Assembly: GCA_003194525.1 (NCBI GenBank)
Contig: NBIV01000269.1
Coordinates: forward strand, 1-64,000
From: Gracilariopsis chorda
Taxonomy: Eukaryota; Rhodophyta; Florideophyceae; Gracilariales; Gracilariaceae
Length of the DNA stretch: 64,000 bases
Direction: 5' to 3'
The translations under genes and the position numbers were made by a program. The notes under the pieces were generated by a model. The model saw nothing but the letters and a program-made list of their open reading frames with translations. It had not been told where the DNA came from and did no database searches. Of this stretch, positions 23,081-35,449 are shown one piece after another; position 1 is the stretch's first letter; every line of letters starts with the position of its first letter.

Positions 23081-24908
23081 TTAGAGATTCAACCCTTCCC
23101 CATCGTCTGGGGAGTGAACACCCGCAAGGCGGTACGCCAAGCCTTCCGCCATCGTGGTGGCGTCACCCAAAACCTCGGCAGCGCTTAGACCCGCTGCGCG
23201 GAGGAAGCGGGCAATGATATCGCTTTCATTGACTGTACCCCCGCTGGGGAGTGGAGGCCCGGCACTCGCCGTCGGAGGACTGGGAACCGGAGGCACCTCC
23301 TCGGGGGATAGGTCTACGACCATGTCGGCAACGTCTAGTTCCATGTACCCCGGCTCTTCGGGTTCGTTATCGACCATCGGGTCATCCCCGCTATACGCGC
23401 GGTAGTAATCGTCGGAATCAACGTACCAAATTGGGTGATCGTCCGGCACATGCCGCGGTGCGTCGCAAAGTTCCCTCGCCTCCTCGGAGGAAATCTCCTG
23501 GAGCTCCCAGGGATCGAAGTAGTTGAAGAGCCCCGCAAGGGCAATGTTTCTACCAAGACCCGGACCACCAGTACCGCCACCGCCACCGCCAAGCCCACCG
23601 CTCTGTTCCAGCGGGGCCTCGCGCCAGTAAATACTGTCGATCAAACCAAGTAATTGGAGTAATTTGTCATTATTGGCAATACCTCCAAGGGGGACGCTGA
23701 GATCCTGATTGTGAATAGCGACCCGCACACGTGGTTGGATGAACCACAGTCGATACTGGTCATAAACCTCAGCGAAGATATATTCCACAGTGCGGGCAGC
23801 CCACTCGGTTACGATTACCGACCAAAGCCCCGACCAGGGATTCTGAATCAAAAAGGAACCGAGGTACGTGAGTGCTAACAAGAGTTCAATGTAACAACCC
23901 CGGCAGGCTTCAATGAACCTCCACCACTCGGGGGGTGCGATATACCGACCGTGTCGGTGAGGCGGAGCAATCCGCTCAATCTCCACGTTTTGATACGGGA
24001 CAAAGTACCCGAATCGGGATTGCCAGCGCTGTTCATAACGGATAAAGTTTTGGAGGAAGTTGGACCGGGACTGCCAAGAAAGGTACCGGAATTCAGGCCG
24101 AAGTATCGGTCGTTCCCAACACAGGGCTTCTTGCCGCGCAGCGGGAAATTTCCTCCACGCGAGGGTTTCGAGGCTGGCCAGGCGTTCGCCGTAACCGATT
24201 TCGCAGCGCGTGCGGAATAGGCTGACGTCGAAGCCAAAGCCGGTAGGCACCCGGAATTCGAAAGACGCCGGGCTCTGCCGTTAATATGCAATCCGCCCTT
24301 CGCGCTGCATTAGCGGCAATGGCGGATTCTCCCGAGTTTCTTCGGATATGGTGCACTGGGAAGGCGATTCGATGCCGCCAGTCCCACGACGAGGTTACGG
24401 GGCTGGGTAGATCCCCGGGTAAATTACCGGAAGCATCCGCGTAGGCCGTAATTAAATCCTCGTTGAGGGCAGCGATGGGATGAAACCATGGCGCAAGCCG
24501 GAGCCGAGAGGCGTGACTCCGATTCATCGGATCTAACTCTACAAGAGCGTTATAAGAAGGCCAAGTCGCCGCCGGGATCAGTCCAGAATGAGCGACTGCT
24601 GGTGGAAGTTGGAATCCACGCTGGGACGCTGCGCCAATGTTGGCCGGCTGTGTCGGAGTTCGCCTCCCTTGTGGCAAAGGTACCGAACAAAAACTGGTTG
24701 TAAAGTTCCCGACTGGAGTCAGTCTTGGAGGCTGGTTGTTTTTGTTGTTCATATTCCCCTTCGAAAGGGCGTGCTCTGACTTTGTTGAGCAGGAAGAAGA
24801 GTAGCGTGCAGTTGTAGAAGGCTGGTTTGCTCCTTTTGCAGGAGGTTGTTTCTCTGAGGAAGAGGCTAGACCTGGTGACCCGGAGACGTTTGGACTTTTA
24901 TCACCCAT
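23081..24908 (-). CDS. Antisense accessory reading frame of element B (fossil homologue of the A frame)
   Basis: On the strand opposite to the B retrotransposon genes lies a homologue of the 610-codon frame of A, in the same place between chromodomain and 3' LTR. Shared blocks include RLRLAPWFHP, PGDLP, SRFGYFVPYQNVE, EACRGCYIEL, GLWSVIVTEWA, VYDQYRLWF and an acidic, proline-rich tail ending near a short helix. The likely ATG (24908) lies 57 bp from the LTR start. The B copy is broken. Conservation of amino-acid blocks while the low-complexity N-terminus diverges argues that this frame was once translated. No known family is recognised. Confidence 0.7.
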
Positions 24909-24964
24909 TTTCCGCTGGGATTCACCCGCGTTTGTGGTTGCTTTCCCGACTAAGGAGGGAGATA

Positions 24965-25760
24965 TGAAGTGCAATGCCCTAAGAGAGGGATTCTTGGTAC
25001 TTGGTTGATTTCCCGAATGTTTCCGTAATGTATTCATTACATGAACTACGACCACTAATAGTGGATTTGACACGTGGGACACGGAAGAGTCAATTGGCGG
25101 TTGGCCACAGTAGTGGGCATGAACCACCAAAGTGGAGTAATTTTGTTAATTTTATTTATTAGTTTTACACCCATTTCTGGAATGGTTGGTACTTAATGCG
25201 CCAGGCGGTTGCCGTCACCCCAGTACAACTTCCCCAACAAGGAACCCCAACCTGGGGAATTGGCTCTAGACCTCACTGCCTTCGCGTATTCTCTACTCGT
25301 CTTTGGGAGGAAGCACCGTCGCATACGGAAAGTCTAACCCCCTCGCCTATCTAACGGACCCGAGTATCCAGATTGTTATTCCAGCCTTCTTGGAGTTCGC
25401 CTTGTACAAGGTTTACTTACCGGCGCTGTTGTTATTCTTCGTCGCGACACTCGTGAATCAGCTCCCCCTTATTTTTTCCTGTACAGAGGGGCTTTCCCGC
25501 TACCCACGGCCCGTGGTCGCGCATGCAACTAAAGTGGAAACCTCACCTCTCTAGAGGACGGCCAACCCTATATAATGCTCCTGCGGATACCCGATTCTTG
25601 CCTCAATCTCCCTGCGCAAGTCACGACTGGTGACCTCGCCCTTACAACCCGACAAAGTCGTGCCACTCCTGGGAGGGCTCTACCCAACTGGGCTCACCTC
25701 TAACGAGGAAAGATCCCGAACGTCTTTCTGTGCGCTTACGCTTCCGGGCATTGCACTACA
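24965..25760 (+). repeat. 3' LTR of element B (about 796 bp)
   Basis: Starts TGAAGTGCAATGCCC and ends TTGCACTACA, as in A. It contains the perfect inverted repeats GTAATGTATTCATTAC (25025-25040) and CCACTAATAGTGG (25052-25064); the latter is the counterpart of CCGCTATTAGCGG in A. Confidence 0.88.
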
Positions 25761-27150
25761 CCATGCATGTACTGGGATCCGACGCACTTTTTGCCTGTGT
25801 TTTAAAAAAACGTCTCAAGTACTTTGAATTTTCTTCTGAGAGATTTAATTTGTGCTACACAGCGGGAGAGCTTTAGAGAGTACTCTTGGGTAGGCTGTGG
25901 AAGATGCCGAACACTTGCACGTTGTAGAAGAATAGTTGTCATATAATCGTACTAAATCCCAAGAAGGAGAGAGATCTGAATCCAGAGCTTGTGAAGCGGG
26001 GGTGCCTAGAGCCGCAGCAGACGATGTTACTACATCGATGATATCTCAGGGTAACAAATTCTGCAATAGGAATGGAAATCATTTTGTTCTCTCCGCCGAC
26101 CATTCTCAGCACGATGAGTTTGTTTCATTTCTCTTTTTGTATGAGCAAGCACATTTGAAGCCCGGGCATAACGATGACTAAGGCCCACGTTAGACGCTTA
26201 TTCAGAGTCATGAAGTCTTCCAGAAAAAAATTAGAGTGTTGGGATATAACACCGTGGCGTCTCCCGGAATACGAGTAGAAGAAAAATAGAAAGGCCTGCG
26301 TTGTTCAACGTCTTCCAAGAAAGATTAAGAAAGGCTGTATTCTTTATTTGCAATGTTTCATGATAGCAAAGAAAAGCATAGAAACCTTAAATCTCATACC
26401 TTGTATAAACTTTCTTAATACATGACAAATGCTTTTGAATTGTTATTAGATCTTAAAATAATGCGAAATGATTGTGAAGAACACTATATTTTGAAGCTTT
26501 TGCTACAAGACACGCCGAAAGTCTTGTTTTGTAATTGTTTGAACTGCCTCGCTGCTTCGTTTTGAAAGGTTTGATGTCGGCTTAAATTGTGAAATGTTTT
26601 CTTGCTGTTGTTTTAGTTCTTGTCCGATCGTTTGAAATAGTTTGCAAGTTCTGGATATTGCAGGTTACTTCTTTTTAACATTGCATCTTCCAAGTCTTGG
26701 TAATACTAAAGTTATCATAGCATAGGTAATTTAACTCATCAAGACTTACATAAAATATTGGATGCATTTGCAAATCGCTTCCTTTCGGTGCAAAATATCA
26801 CTTTGTTTCTTCGATTTGCAAGATTTATTGCAGATGCACTTATTAAAACGTCTGGCCGTTTCCTTGGCCTCCTCAGACGTTCAAGGGGATTTGCTGTGAG
26901 GTGTTTTGGGCTGCTGTAACTGCATTACCGAAACCAGTCCTACTGACAGACTCAGCTAAACAGCGAATGAAAAGAGCAATATGCAACTGTACACATTATT
27001 GCTGCTATAGTTCTTGCAACGGGCGCAATCGAAAGACACTGTCAGGCGCTTGTAATTGGCGTGAGAGAGTCCAAAGGGGTTCAGAGCAGGAGAAAAGGCG
27101 TAATAACTGGAATAGGTAGTATACTTAAGGAGGACGTTTTGGTCTTTGCG
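25761..27150. other. AT-rich stretch without recognised genes
   Basis: Between B and element D the base composition turns AT-rich, particularly 26200-26880, with only short frames. No LTR, transposon end or RNA gene was recognised. It could be relict transposon or host intergenic DNA. Confidence 0.5.
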
Positions 27151-27567
27151 TCAGGAAAGGAGGCTCATCGACCGGTCAGAAGAACAGTTGTGTAAAGAGA
27201 AGACATTCCAGTTGCAGTTCTTCTTATTGAAGGGAATCAAGCCTCTGAAGTAAAAAAACAGTTTTCGCTTGCTCTTAAAGATCCTCTTCTTCAATAAAAA
27301 GGATGAATAGTCTACCTTCTTCTTCTCCACCTGTCGACTCTTTGCTGGCAATCCCTCGCCAAAATTGCAATTCAATATCTCTGCAAATACGGCTTCAGTT
27401 CTCACCAGCATTGATCTCCTTTCTGGAATTCGAAGTCCGTATACAATGGCGTGTTCGACACTAAGATATCCTGGGGCTTTGGTAGGTACAGCTTTGAGAA
27501 TGCTCAGAAGCCCAATACGAAGAGTCTCTTGCGCTTGGAGATTGTCTCTATGGTTTGCATCAATCAA
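27151..27567 (-). CDS. Hypothetical reading frame, 138 codons
   Basis: A single frame with no motif I recognise. Its second half turns very rich in Lys, Phe, Tyr and Asn, following the AT-rich composition, which speaks against a real C-terminus. The first 80 residues look more like globular protein. It lies 99 bp left of the 5' LTR of element D. It could be a decayed host exon or chance. Confidence 0.2.
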   Translation of the reverse strand: MIDANHRDNLQAQETLRIGLLSILKAVPTKAPGYLSVEHAIVYGLRIPERRSMLVRTEAVFAEILNCNFGEGLPAKSRQVEKKKVDYSSFLLKKRIFKSKRKLFFYFRGLIPFNKKNCNWNVFSLHNCSSDRSMSLLS

Positions 27568-27665
27568 CGCACCGTTTTTAGGAGATTGAAGTGGTAAATA
27601 TATTATGCTTTAGGATTGTGAAAACCCCGAAGTGCCACTGCTTGCGGCTTACATATTTTTGTAAC

Positions 27666-27887
27666 TGTAACAATACGTTGCAGTACGCTACAGACTCGTC
27701 TCCTGTTACGTTAGAGTTTGTGATCGTTATCTATCTACTTACAACGATAGGATAGAAGATATAAAACGTTACCTTTATGTAGAGAAGCTAGCATTACATA
27801 AAGGCTTGAACAGCTGATTCTGGCAGAACTCGGCCAGACACCAGCCACAAGCACATTCTACACCTTTGTATTTGCTTTTGTGTTACA
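27666..27887 (+). repeat. 5' LTR of element D
   Basis: A 222-bp repeat, with a near-identical partner at 42614-42835. A TATAAAA box lies at 27760-27766, a plausible core promoter. The sequence right after the LTR (TTTGGTAGCATC) resembles the primer-binding site complementary to initiator-Met tRNA (TGGTAGCAGAGC-type), which is a tentative assignment. Confidence 0.95.
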
Positions 27888-27949
27888 TTTGGTAGCATCT
27901 TTTTGAAGTTCCCACCGCTCGGAACTCGCTCAGTCTCGCTCAGTTTACG

Positions 27950-29560
27950 GAATGCCGTTGGCCTCAGAAAGCTTAATAGCCACTCGATCGAAAGCAGCCA
28001 AGCTAACGAGGTCTAACTCAGGTGGAGCTTCGTCGTCAATGCAGCTGGCGTCCACCTCGCTTGCTGAGAATGCCACGTCTTCTTCAGCTCGCTCAACACA
28101 AATTGCCAACGATGAGCAGCCCAGTGCTCTCTCCGAAGTTCGTTCACTCCCGCCAGTGACAAACCCAGACGACTTCGCAAGAGTGAAAAGTGGGCCCGTC
28201 TTGTTGCAAATGCTTGAAACACAACAAGCGGCCATCGAAGCACTCAGGTCACAATTGTCCGCACTACGCACAAGTGACAATACCCATTCAAGTTCGGTGC
28301 TAGCCATAGTGCAGGAAAAGAGAGCACCACCAGATGCAAGAACTGCACAGCATGACCCATTGCACTTGCACTCTACGTTTCAGGAACAGTCAAAACCGAA
28401 CCAGACGCCTTTGCAAGTCCTCAAATCATCCAACTGTCTTCCCTACTGAGGCAAAGACCATGAACGAAACTCAACGAAGGTTAGGTCATTCATTTCAAGC
28501 ATTCGCAAAGTGACCAATCTTTGTCGAGGACTTACCGCACGAGAAGAGGTTGATATCGCCGTCTGCCTCCTGCGTGATCACGCCAATCTTTGGAACAATC
28601 GTTTAATTCTAACTGGAGAGCACTTTGCCTCTCTTGAACAGCTACAAGCCGCCATGATCCAAGAGTTTGTCCCTGCAAACGAACACGAAAACGCTCGGCT
28701 CTCGCTAATCAAAATGCGAATGAACAGGTCACTTGAATCCCATATCTCGAAGTTCCGCGAGCTCACCGATATTTGCGCAACGCCGATCAATGAAGCCTTT
28801 ACGTATTTCCAACTCAGTTTGCCAACCCTCTTTCACAAGAAGCTGTCTGAGCGGTACCCGTCTGGACAACCGCCATCCATGTCGGAAGTGTTCAACTTTG
28901 TCCGCACGGAGTACATCTCTGAGCGTTGGGAAGATTCTGGGAACCATTCCCAACCTTCAAGACGGCAGATATCGCACGCAAAGGACGGCAATCGCTCGCA
29001 ACGTCCAGCCCGCCGTAGCACGAAACCGCTAAGTGCTGTGGCAATCAACAAAGATCCAGACCACGAAACGTGGGGCCCAGCCGATTTCCAGAACCATCTT
29101 GAGCTTGAAACATACCGCAGCCACGACCGCTGTATGAAATGTGGAAAGAAACCCTGGAGTGATCCGAAGCATCCTTGTCGTATGACAGTTGCTACTGCTT
29201 CCGTGCAGAAGCCGTTGAAGAACAAACCAAAAAACTAACCACGCCGCACGCCAGTGCGGCTCGTTCAGTTCGTGTTTACACCCTTCCTTGCCTTTCCGCA
29301 GTCAATGCGCACTACTCCGAGGACATAATATACCACGCATATGTCAACGGTGTCCGTGTTGCGTTCCACCTGGACCCCTGCGCTTCGCACGCATTTATGT
29401 CCCCGGCTGCCGCAAAACGATGCGGACTCCGACTTCATTCTTCTGCATGCGCTCACGCGCAACTTGGCGATCACAGCTTGATTCCTGTGTTGCATGAAAC
29501 GTCAGCCAAAGTGGACCTGCAAGAAACTGCCGCCACAGTATCTGTCTTTGTCATCGAGAT
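27950..29560 (+). CDS. Element D gag and protease region (fossil)
   Basis: The Gag part has the capsid-like motif ITGEHF/LTGEHFASLEQLQAAM region near 28610-28660 with NEHENARLSLIKMRM after it, a long helical segment, a basic stretch and a single cysteine-rich knuckle (CMKCGKKPWSDPKHPC near 29130-29180). The protease-like domain follows at about 29330-29560. They would package RNA and process the polyprotein. Part of a broken element. Confidence 0.75.
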
Positions 29561-30069
29561 GAACGAAGAGCATGACGGTGCTCCTCTCATGACAGTAGGA
29601 CGTGAATGGTTGGGCGTACTCAACCCGCACGTAGACTGGAAGACACACACAATGACCATCAAGCGCGCAGATGGTTCAACGGCTACAGTGTATCCTCGTC
29701 ACAATACGGCGGCGTCAGCCCGACCAAAGCCTCCCAAGATGAAAACAATCTCCATTAAATGACTGCACAAGCTCGTCAAGCAACGAGCTTGTGAGTTTTA
29801 TGAACTGCGGTTCAAACATCCTTCAACCGCTGTTGACTGTCATCCGGAATTGGCGGCCATCGTTGACACAATCCGCGATGTCTTCAAGAAAGAGCTTCCG
29901 TACGAGCTTCCCCCACTCCGGGAACAGGACTTTGAGATAAATCTCAAACAGGATCAGCCACTGCCAGTTCGTCCAGACATGACCTCCTCCGCAAAGGGCT
30001 CATTCGACCCTCCTCCTCCCCGTTTGGTGCACCGGTGTTTTTGTCAGGAAGAAGAGTGGTCAGTTACGA

Positions 30070-32137
30070 ATGGTATTCGACTATCGCGCTCTCAATCGAA
30101 TTACCATACCTGATACCACCCCATTACCCTTCATTGAAGAGGCTCTGGATCAAGTTGCCGCCCCGAAAGTGTTCTCCCAGATTGACTTAGTAGGTGCGTA
30201 TCATCAGATGCGCATTCGTGACGAAGATTGTCAAAAGACAGCCATCCGAACCCGCTTCGGATCGTTCGAATGGAAGGTCCTATGCTTTGGACTAACGAAT
30301 GCTCCAGCCGCCTTCTCGAGGCTGATTGCATCAGCACTGAAGGACCTAAATGGAGAATGTCTGGTTCTGTATATTGATGACATATTGGTATACAGCAAAT
30401 CGATAACAGAACACAAAGAGCATCTACGAAAGGTGTTCGTGGCTTTACGTAAGCACAAACTATACGCAAAGCTCAGCAAATGCGCTTTTGGTGTGAAGGA
30501 AGTAGATGTTCTTGGATTTCATGTGTCGGATAAGGAAGTATCCACCCAGGAAAGATTAACTGCGTCAGTCAGAGACTGGCCTACCCCTCAGAACTTACGT
30601 CACATTCAACAGTTTGTGAGCCTCAGGAACTTCTATCGCCGCTTCATTAAGGGCTACGCTCACATACTCCGGCCACTGACGGACCTACTGCGATCACATG
30701 AGTTCAAGTGGACCGCCCAACAGGAGTCAGCGTTTGATGCAATCAAGCTAGCCCTAACCACCGCTCCCGTCCTCGCCCATTATTCTCCAGACAAGACGTT
30801 GGTCTTGACAACTGACGCCTCGAAGTACGCAGTCGGGGCGACCCTCTCGCATGACGGTCACCCCATCGCATACCTTTCCCATCGCCTCTCCGATACTGAG
30901 TCGCGATGGGACACTGGAGACCAAGAACGCCTTGCTGTAATGATTGCCCTTCGTGCTTGGGCCCCATATCTACGAGGCCGACATTTCGTTTTACGCACTG
31001 ACCATGACCCGATTCGATATCTGCACTCGAAGCCGAAGCTTACCGGCCGGCAGTGCAGATGGCTCGACGAAATTCAGGAGTACACCTTCGACATCGAACA
31101 CATTGCCGGACGGTTGAACGTTGTACCAGATGCACTCAGTCGAAGACCCGACCACGCCTCCACCTTCGCTCCATCGGGATACAGATCCCTAACCTCTTGG
31201 CATCAGTCCGTAATGCCTACAGTGGCGATTCGTTCGCTACCAAAATGCTCCGCACGCTTTGCGACACTTCTTACGAACAGTCGGCTCTTGTCCGACGTCA
31301 ACAACGCAATTTTCGAATCGCGAATGACATGCTGTATTGGACTGGCGCAGGTTCGCTCAGATTGTATATTCCTTCAACCGATCTTCGTCATACAGTGACG
31401 CATTACTTCCATGGAACAGGACATCTACATGCCCACAAAGCCTATTATGCGGCACAGAAGTACGTATTCTGGCCTCACATGTATGAGATGATCTCCAAAC
31501 ACGTACGCAACTGTCGCGACTGTCAGACGAACAAGTCATCAAACCGCCTCCGGCAAGGGTTGCTACAACCTCTCCCTATCCCAAACCGTTGCTGGGAGAT
31601 CGTAACCTTTGATTTCCTCACGGAAATCCCAACTTCCAGTGCCGGAAATGACGCGATTTTAGTGATGGTTGATAAGCTGTCCAAACAAGGAATGTTCGTA
31701 CCGACTACGAAGACCGCCACAGCCCTAGAAACCGCCCATTTGTTCGACGTTCATCTGTTTGCTATCCACGGTGTACTGCATACACGGGTCAGTGATCGCG
31801 ATCCCAAGGTAACCTGGAACTTCTGGAAGTCCCTCGTCGAACTGTTGAACATCTGCTCCAATCTTTCTACCACGAACCATCCCCAGACTGATGGACAGTC
31901 CAAGAATATGATTCCAACGCTCTGTTCAATGCTGCGGTCGATTTTGCAAAAGAATCCGACGGAATGGCACCTGTCTCTCCCTACAGTTCAGTTTGAGTAT
32001 AACGCGTCGAAACACGGTTCTACAAAGCTTGCGCCATTTGAAGTAGAGCTTGGATTCATTCGGCATACGCCTGTCACTCGTCGGCTCGAAGACTGCGGCG
32101 TTCTAGCACAGGAAGCATCGGATGTCGTTGATCACCG
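30070..32137 (+). CDS. Element D RT, RNase H and integrase, first part (fossil)
   Basis: RT landmarks are VFDYRALNRI near 30072, LCFGLTNAPAAFSRL near 30285 and LYIDDILVYSKS near 30366. RNase H shows LTTDASKYAVGA near 30806 and RTDHDPIRYLHSK near 30996. Integrase shows the HHCC finger (HGTGHLHAHKAYY ... NCRDCQ near 31410-31530), DFLTEIP near 31610 and the DGQS motif near 31892. The integrase reading is cut at 32137 by element C and its C-terminal part resumes at 42061. Part of a broken element. Confidence 0.9.
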
Positions 32138-32964
32138 TGTGGTGCAATGCCCCAAAGGGGAAAAACACCGAAAGACGTTCGGGATCTTCCTCTCAAGAGG
32201 TGAACCCAGTTGGGTAGAGCCCTCCCAGAGGTGTCACGGCGAAGCCAATTTGTAAGACCAGGAACACCTGTCGCGACTCGCGCAGGGAGGTGAAGGCGAA
32301 GAATCGGTATCCGCGTGAGCGGGGCGTGATCCTCAGTAGAGGTATGTTTCCACGTAAGTGGGGGTGTGTGAGCGGATGCGCACACGAGAGCCGCGGATAG
32401 CAGGAGGTGCTACCCTAAAAAGGGGGGAAAGGAAGGGTGAAGAGGAGGAAGAGAGGACGAAGTGAGTCGCGAGAGCGACGAACAGATACGGCAATGCCGG
32501 TGGACAGGACTCCGTATACAGGGCGAAACACCAATATGATTGGAACAACTATACTCTCAAGGATGGGCTTCTTTAGATGTGCAAGGGTGTTAGATGTCCC
32601 GTGGTTTATGGCGTTTCCCTCCAAGGAGGAGTAGAGCACGCGCGCAAGCGGCAACAACTAGAGCCAATTCCCCAGGTTGGGGTCCCTTGTTGGGGAAGGT
32701 TTACTGGTGCGACGGCAATGCGCCGTCGCACTAAGTACTAGCTTCCCAGAAATGGGTGTAAAAATAATAAATAATATTAACTAAAATACTCCACATTTCG
32801 TGGCAACATCCACTACTGTGGCCAACCGCAAATTGACCCATAACCGTGTCCCACATGTCCATATCCACCATAGTGGGGCGTAGTTCATATACACACTACA
32901 CAACCGATAATATCGGGAAAGCGTTCAAGTACCAAGAATCCCTCCCTGAGGGCGTTGCACTACA
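32138..32964 (-). repeat. 3' LTR of element C
   Basis: An 827-bp repeat, partner of 41233-42060. On the plus strand it starts TGTGGTGCAATG and ends TTGCACTACA. It is full of short inverted repeats such as CCTCTCAAGAGG (32189-32200), CCTCCAAGGAGG and GCGACGGCAATGCGCCGTCGC-type stems. The purine tract lies next to it at 32965-32976. Confidence 0.93.
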
Positions 32965-33279
32965 TATCCCCCCCCTAAGACGGGAAAACGACCGCGGACG
33001 CGGAGGGTTCCCAGACGAAAATGGGTGATCAAAGCGCGTACGCCGTCTCCGGTTCTTCTTTCCTGGCATATCCGGCTATTGTAGTATAGTGTTGTGGGGA
33101 GCTAGCTGCTCCCTTGAATAAACTTTCCCGTTTTGAACGGTGATTCTCGTTTGAGTTCCCCGTCTTAGACGGACCTTGCCTTGTTATCCTTTCCTATCGC
33201 CCTCTGTTCGCGCGGCAACGTTACCCAACTTGGGCATTTACCAGCGTGGCTGGAGCTGCAGTTCCCGTTTGACGGTGGT

Positions 33280-33450
33280 ATCGCACGACCTGCGACCGTG
33301 GGAGGTGTTCGATTGGCTCCCACGTATTCCCACTGGGGTCATACCCGTACCAGCGGACGCGGTATTGTAGAATACCATCCTGGTCCCAGGTGTGTCCGAC
33401 AAGTCGGTCTACTACGAACTCTCGTTCGTAGACCTCCCGGCCGTGCCGGG
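33280..33450 (-). other. Element C chromodomain
   Basis: The translation reads VVDRLVGHTWDQDG, YRVRWYGYDPSGNT and EPIEHLPRSQVV. Same domain as in A and B. It ends the long linker that starts near 35050. Confidence 0.87.
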
Positions 33451-35449
33451 TGGTGGTTTTACTTCCTTGCAGGGGCTCCCCGCGGTGCGGTATAATGTCC
33501 CTTAGCAGGGTGTTCGGTGATAACTCCGGCGTTGCCGTGCGCTGTGATAGCGGCCGCTGCTCATGCGGGAAGATATCCCTCAAGAGGGTGTGTGGTGCCA
33601 CGGTTCTCACCGGCAAGTCATTCCCCATTGGGGCAGGTTCATTTCCGCTTTCGCGGTATTGCGGGCGAACCGCCAGTCGGCGGGGGACTTGGGCTCGGCC
33701 TTCGCGGTTGAGCTCACGAACCGCGAGTTTGCGGGAAGATGACCGCTCCTGCGGAATCGGCATTTCCACAATCCCCTGGGGGGTCCCGTGCGACACGTTG
33801 ATTGGGTGGCAAATCGCCTCCCTGCCAGGCGCACGAGCGCTCTGCACCATACGTTCCGGCGATGCCGTGGTGTCCCCGGCTACTGACGGGTTGCCTCGGG
33901 CTAACTCCGGTACACCGGTATTTTGGTCAAAAATCGCCTTTGGGGGGTGCCGGGCAGGTGCCGATGACACCCTTTTCAGGGACTTGGCCGCTAAGTGCGG
34001 TGCACCGTCTCCACGCGGAGGAGCAGCGTCCGGTATGACCGGTTTCGAGCGTGCGATGGCGTGCGCTTTTTCCGAGTTCCTCGGTTCTTCCCCGCAGCGT
34101 TGCGGGAGGTGGCGCAAATTATTCCCCGGAACGGGGGCTTCAATTCCGTCGACGACGGGAGGCGTTTCCGGCGCTTGCGGGCCAGGGCCTGAAGCTTCGG
34201 CTGCGGCTTGGCTGCCTTTTTCCCCAGGTTGGGTGTGGGGATTTCCCAGCGGCGCTGGTGTATGTGGGCGCCTCTTCTCCGCAAGGCGCGGGTCTGATCG
34301 ACCTGATTGAACCGCTTCCGCAGGGACTTCCGCCAACGGCGGCTTCGAGGCATCGCCCTGCTCAGGGGATTGGGGGCAATCGTCACCATACTCCCTTATC
34401 GGGGATCCTTCCCTGACAGGGGGGTGCGGTAGTTGCGCTTCAACTTCCCGTGTAGCACGGTATATTTTCCGCGTTTGTGGCGATGCCTCCGGGGATGAAT
34501 CGGGCGATTGCATTTCCGCTGCTGCGGTATTGGAGGGAGGCTTCTCTTTTTCCCGTGAAAAACGGTGTATTTGCCGCTTTTGTGGGGCCTGCGCGTCTGG
34601 TTTCTGTTGCACAGCACTGCCCGGGAACGGGGGATTAGTGTCGCGTGACATACTCCGTGCTCCACGGTCAGTGTTCCGTATGTTACGGTGTGCTTCCCGT
34701 TGCGACGGCGATATCGTTCCTCGAAAACGAGTGTTCTCCTCCCCCTCCTTAGACGGAGCGGCGGGATAAGGGATAACATTCCCCGCTTGGCGGGTATAAA
34801 TGCGCGCCAATGGGGCGGGCGTGGTAGGGGCGGGCGCTGAGAGGCCCGAACTACCCGGCTGAGCTGGTGAATCCGACAGGGTCGGTAGGTCTGAGAGTCC
34901 CCGACTGGGGTGTGGTAGTACCGTAGGCCTAGTACTCCCGGATGATTCCGGTGTTGCAGAGTCCGTAGAAACGGGGTTGCCTGGATCCAGGACTAACTCT
35001 GACGAGGGAGGAGGGGCAAGGACAACACGATCACGGGAAATCCGTTCGTGCGTGTCGCCCATCTCTACCACGACAGTGTCGGTGTTCACAGAGATGACCT
35101 AGAATGGTCCATCCGCCACAGGCGAGAGTTTATGGCGCTTCTCCCGTTCCGGGTTGTAGTACTCCTTCCTGATGAAGATGTATTTATTCGCCCGAATCGG
35201 GGACGGTTTTCTTCGCAAGCGAGCATCAAAATCCCGCTTGTAAGCGGCTTGGGCCCGTGCCATAGACTTCCGCGCAGCGGGGACCAGCTTGGTAAGCCAT
35301 TGATTCCATTGCTGCCGGTAGATACCCACAGATGGGAAATTGTCCAAGGTAGCTTGGGGTTCCAGCGCGACAGGCGGGGGTGTTCTAGATAGAACCAAAT
35401 CGAATGGCGAAACTCCGGTAGTCCGGTGTACCTGCGTGTTGTACGCGTA

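Larger units (their letters stand above)
15240..25760 (+). mobile_element. Ty3/gypsy chromovirus B, lacking a visible 5' LTR
   Basis: Sequence related to C gag begins at about 15240 with no LTR or leader before it. Parts in order are gag (about 15240-17350, with zinc knuckle CHLCYTHGHTSTQC near 17030), protease (about 17520-17900), RT (about 18680-19280, YLDDIIIFS near 19099), RNase H (about 19530-19850), integrase (about 20250-20850), long linker, chromodomain (about 22680-22850), the antisense accessory frame (23081-24908), polypurine tract (24951-24964) and 3' LTR (24965-25760). It is a fossil with roughly ten breaks, clearly more decayed than A or C. With a single LTR no age by LTR comparison is possible. 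Confidence 0.93.
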
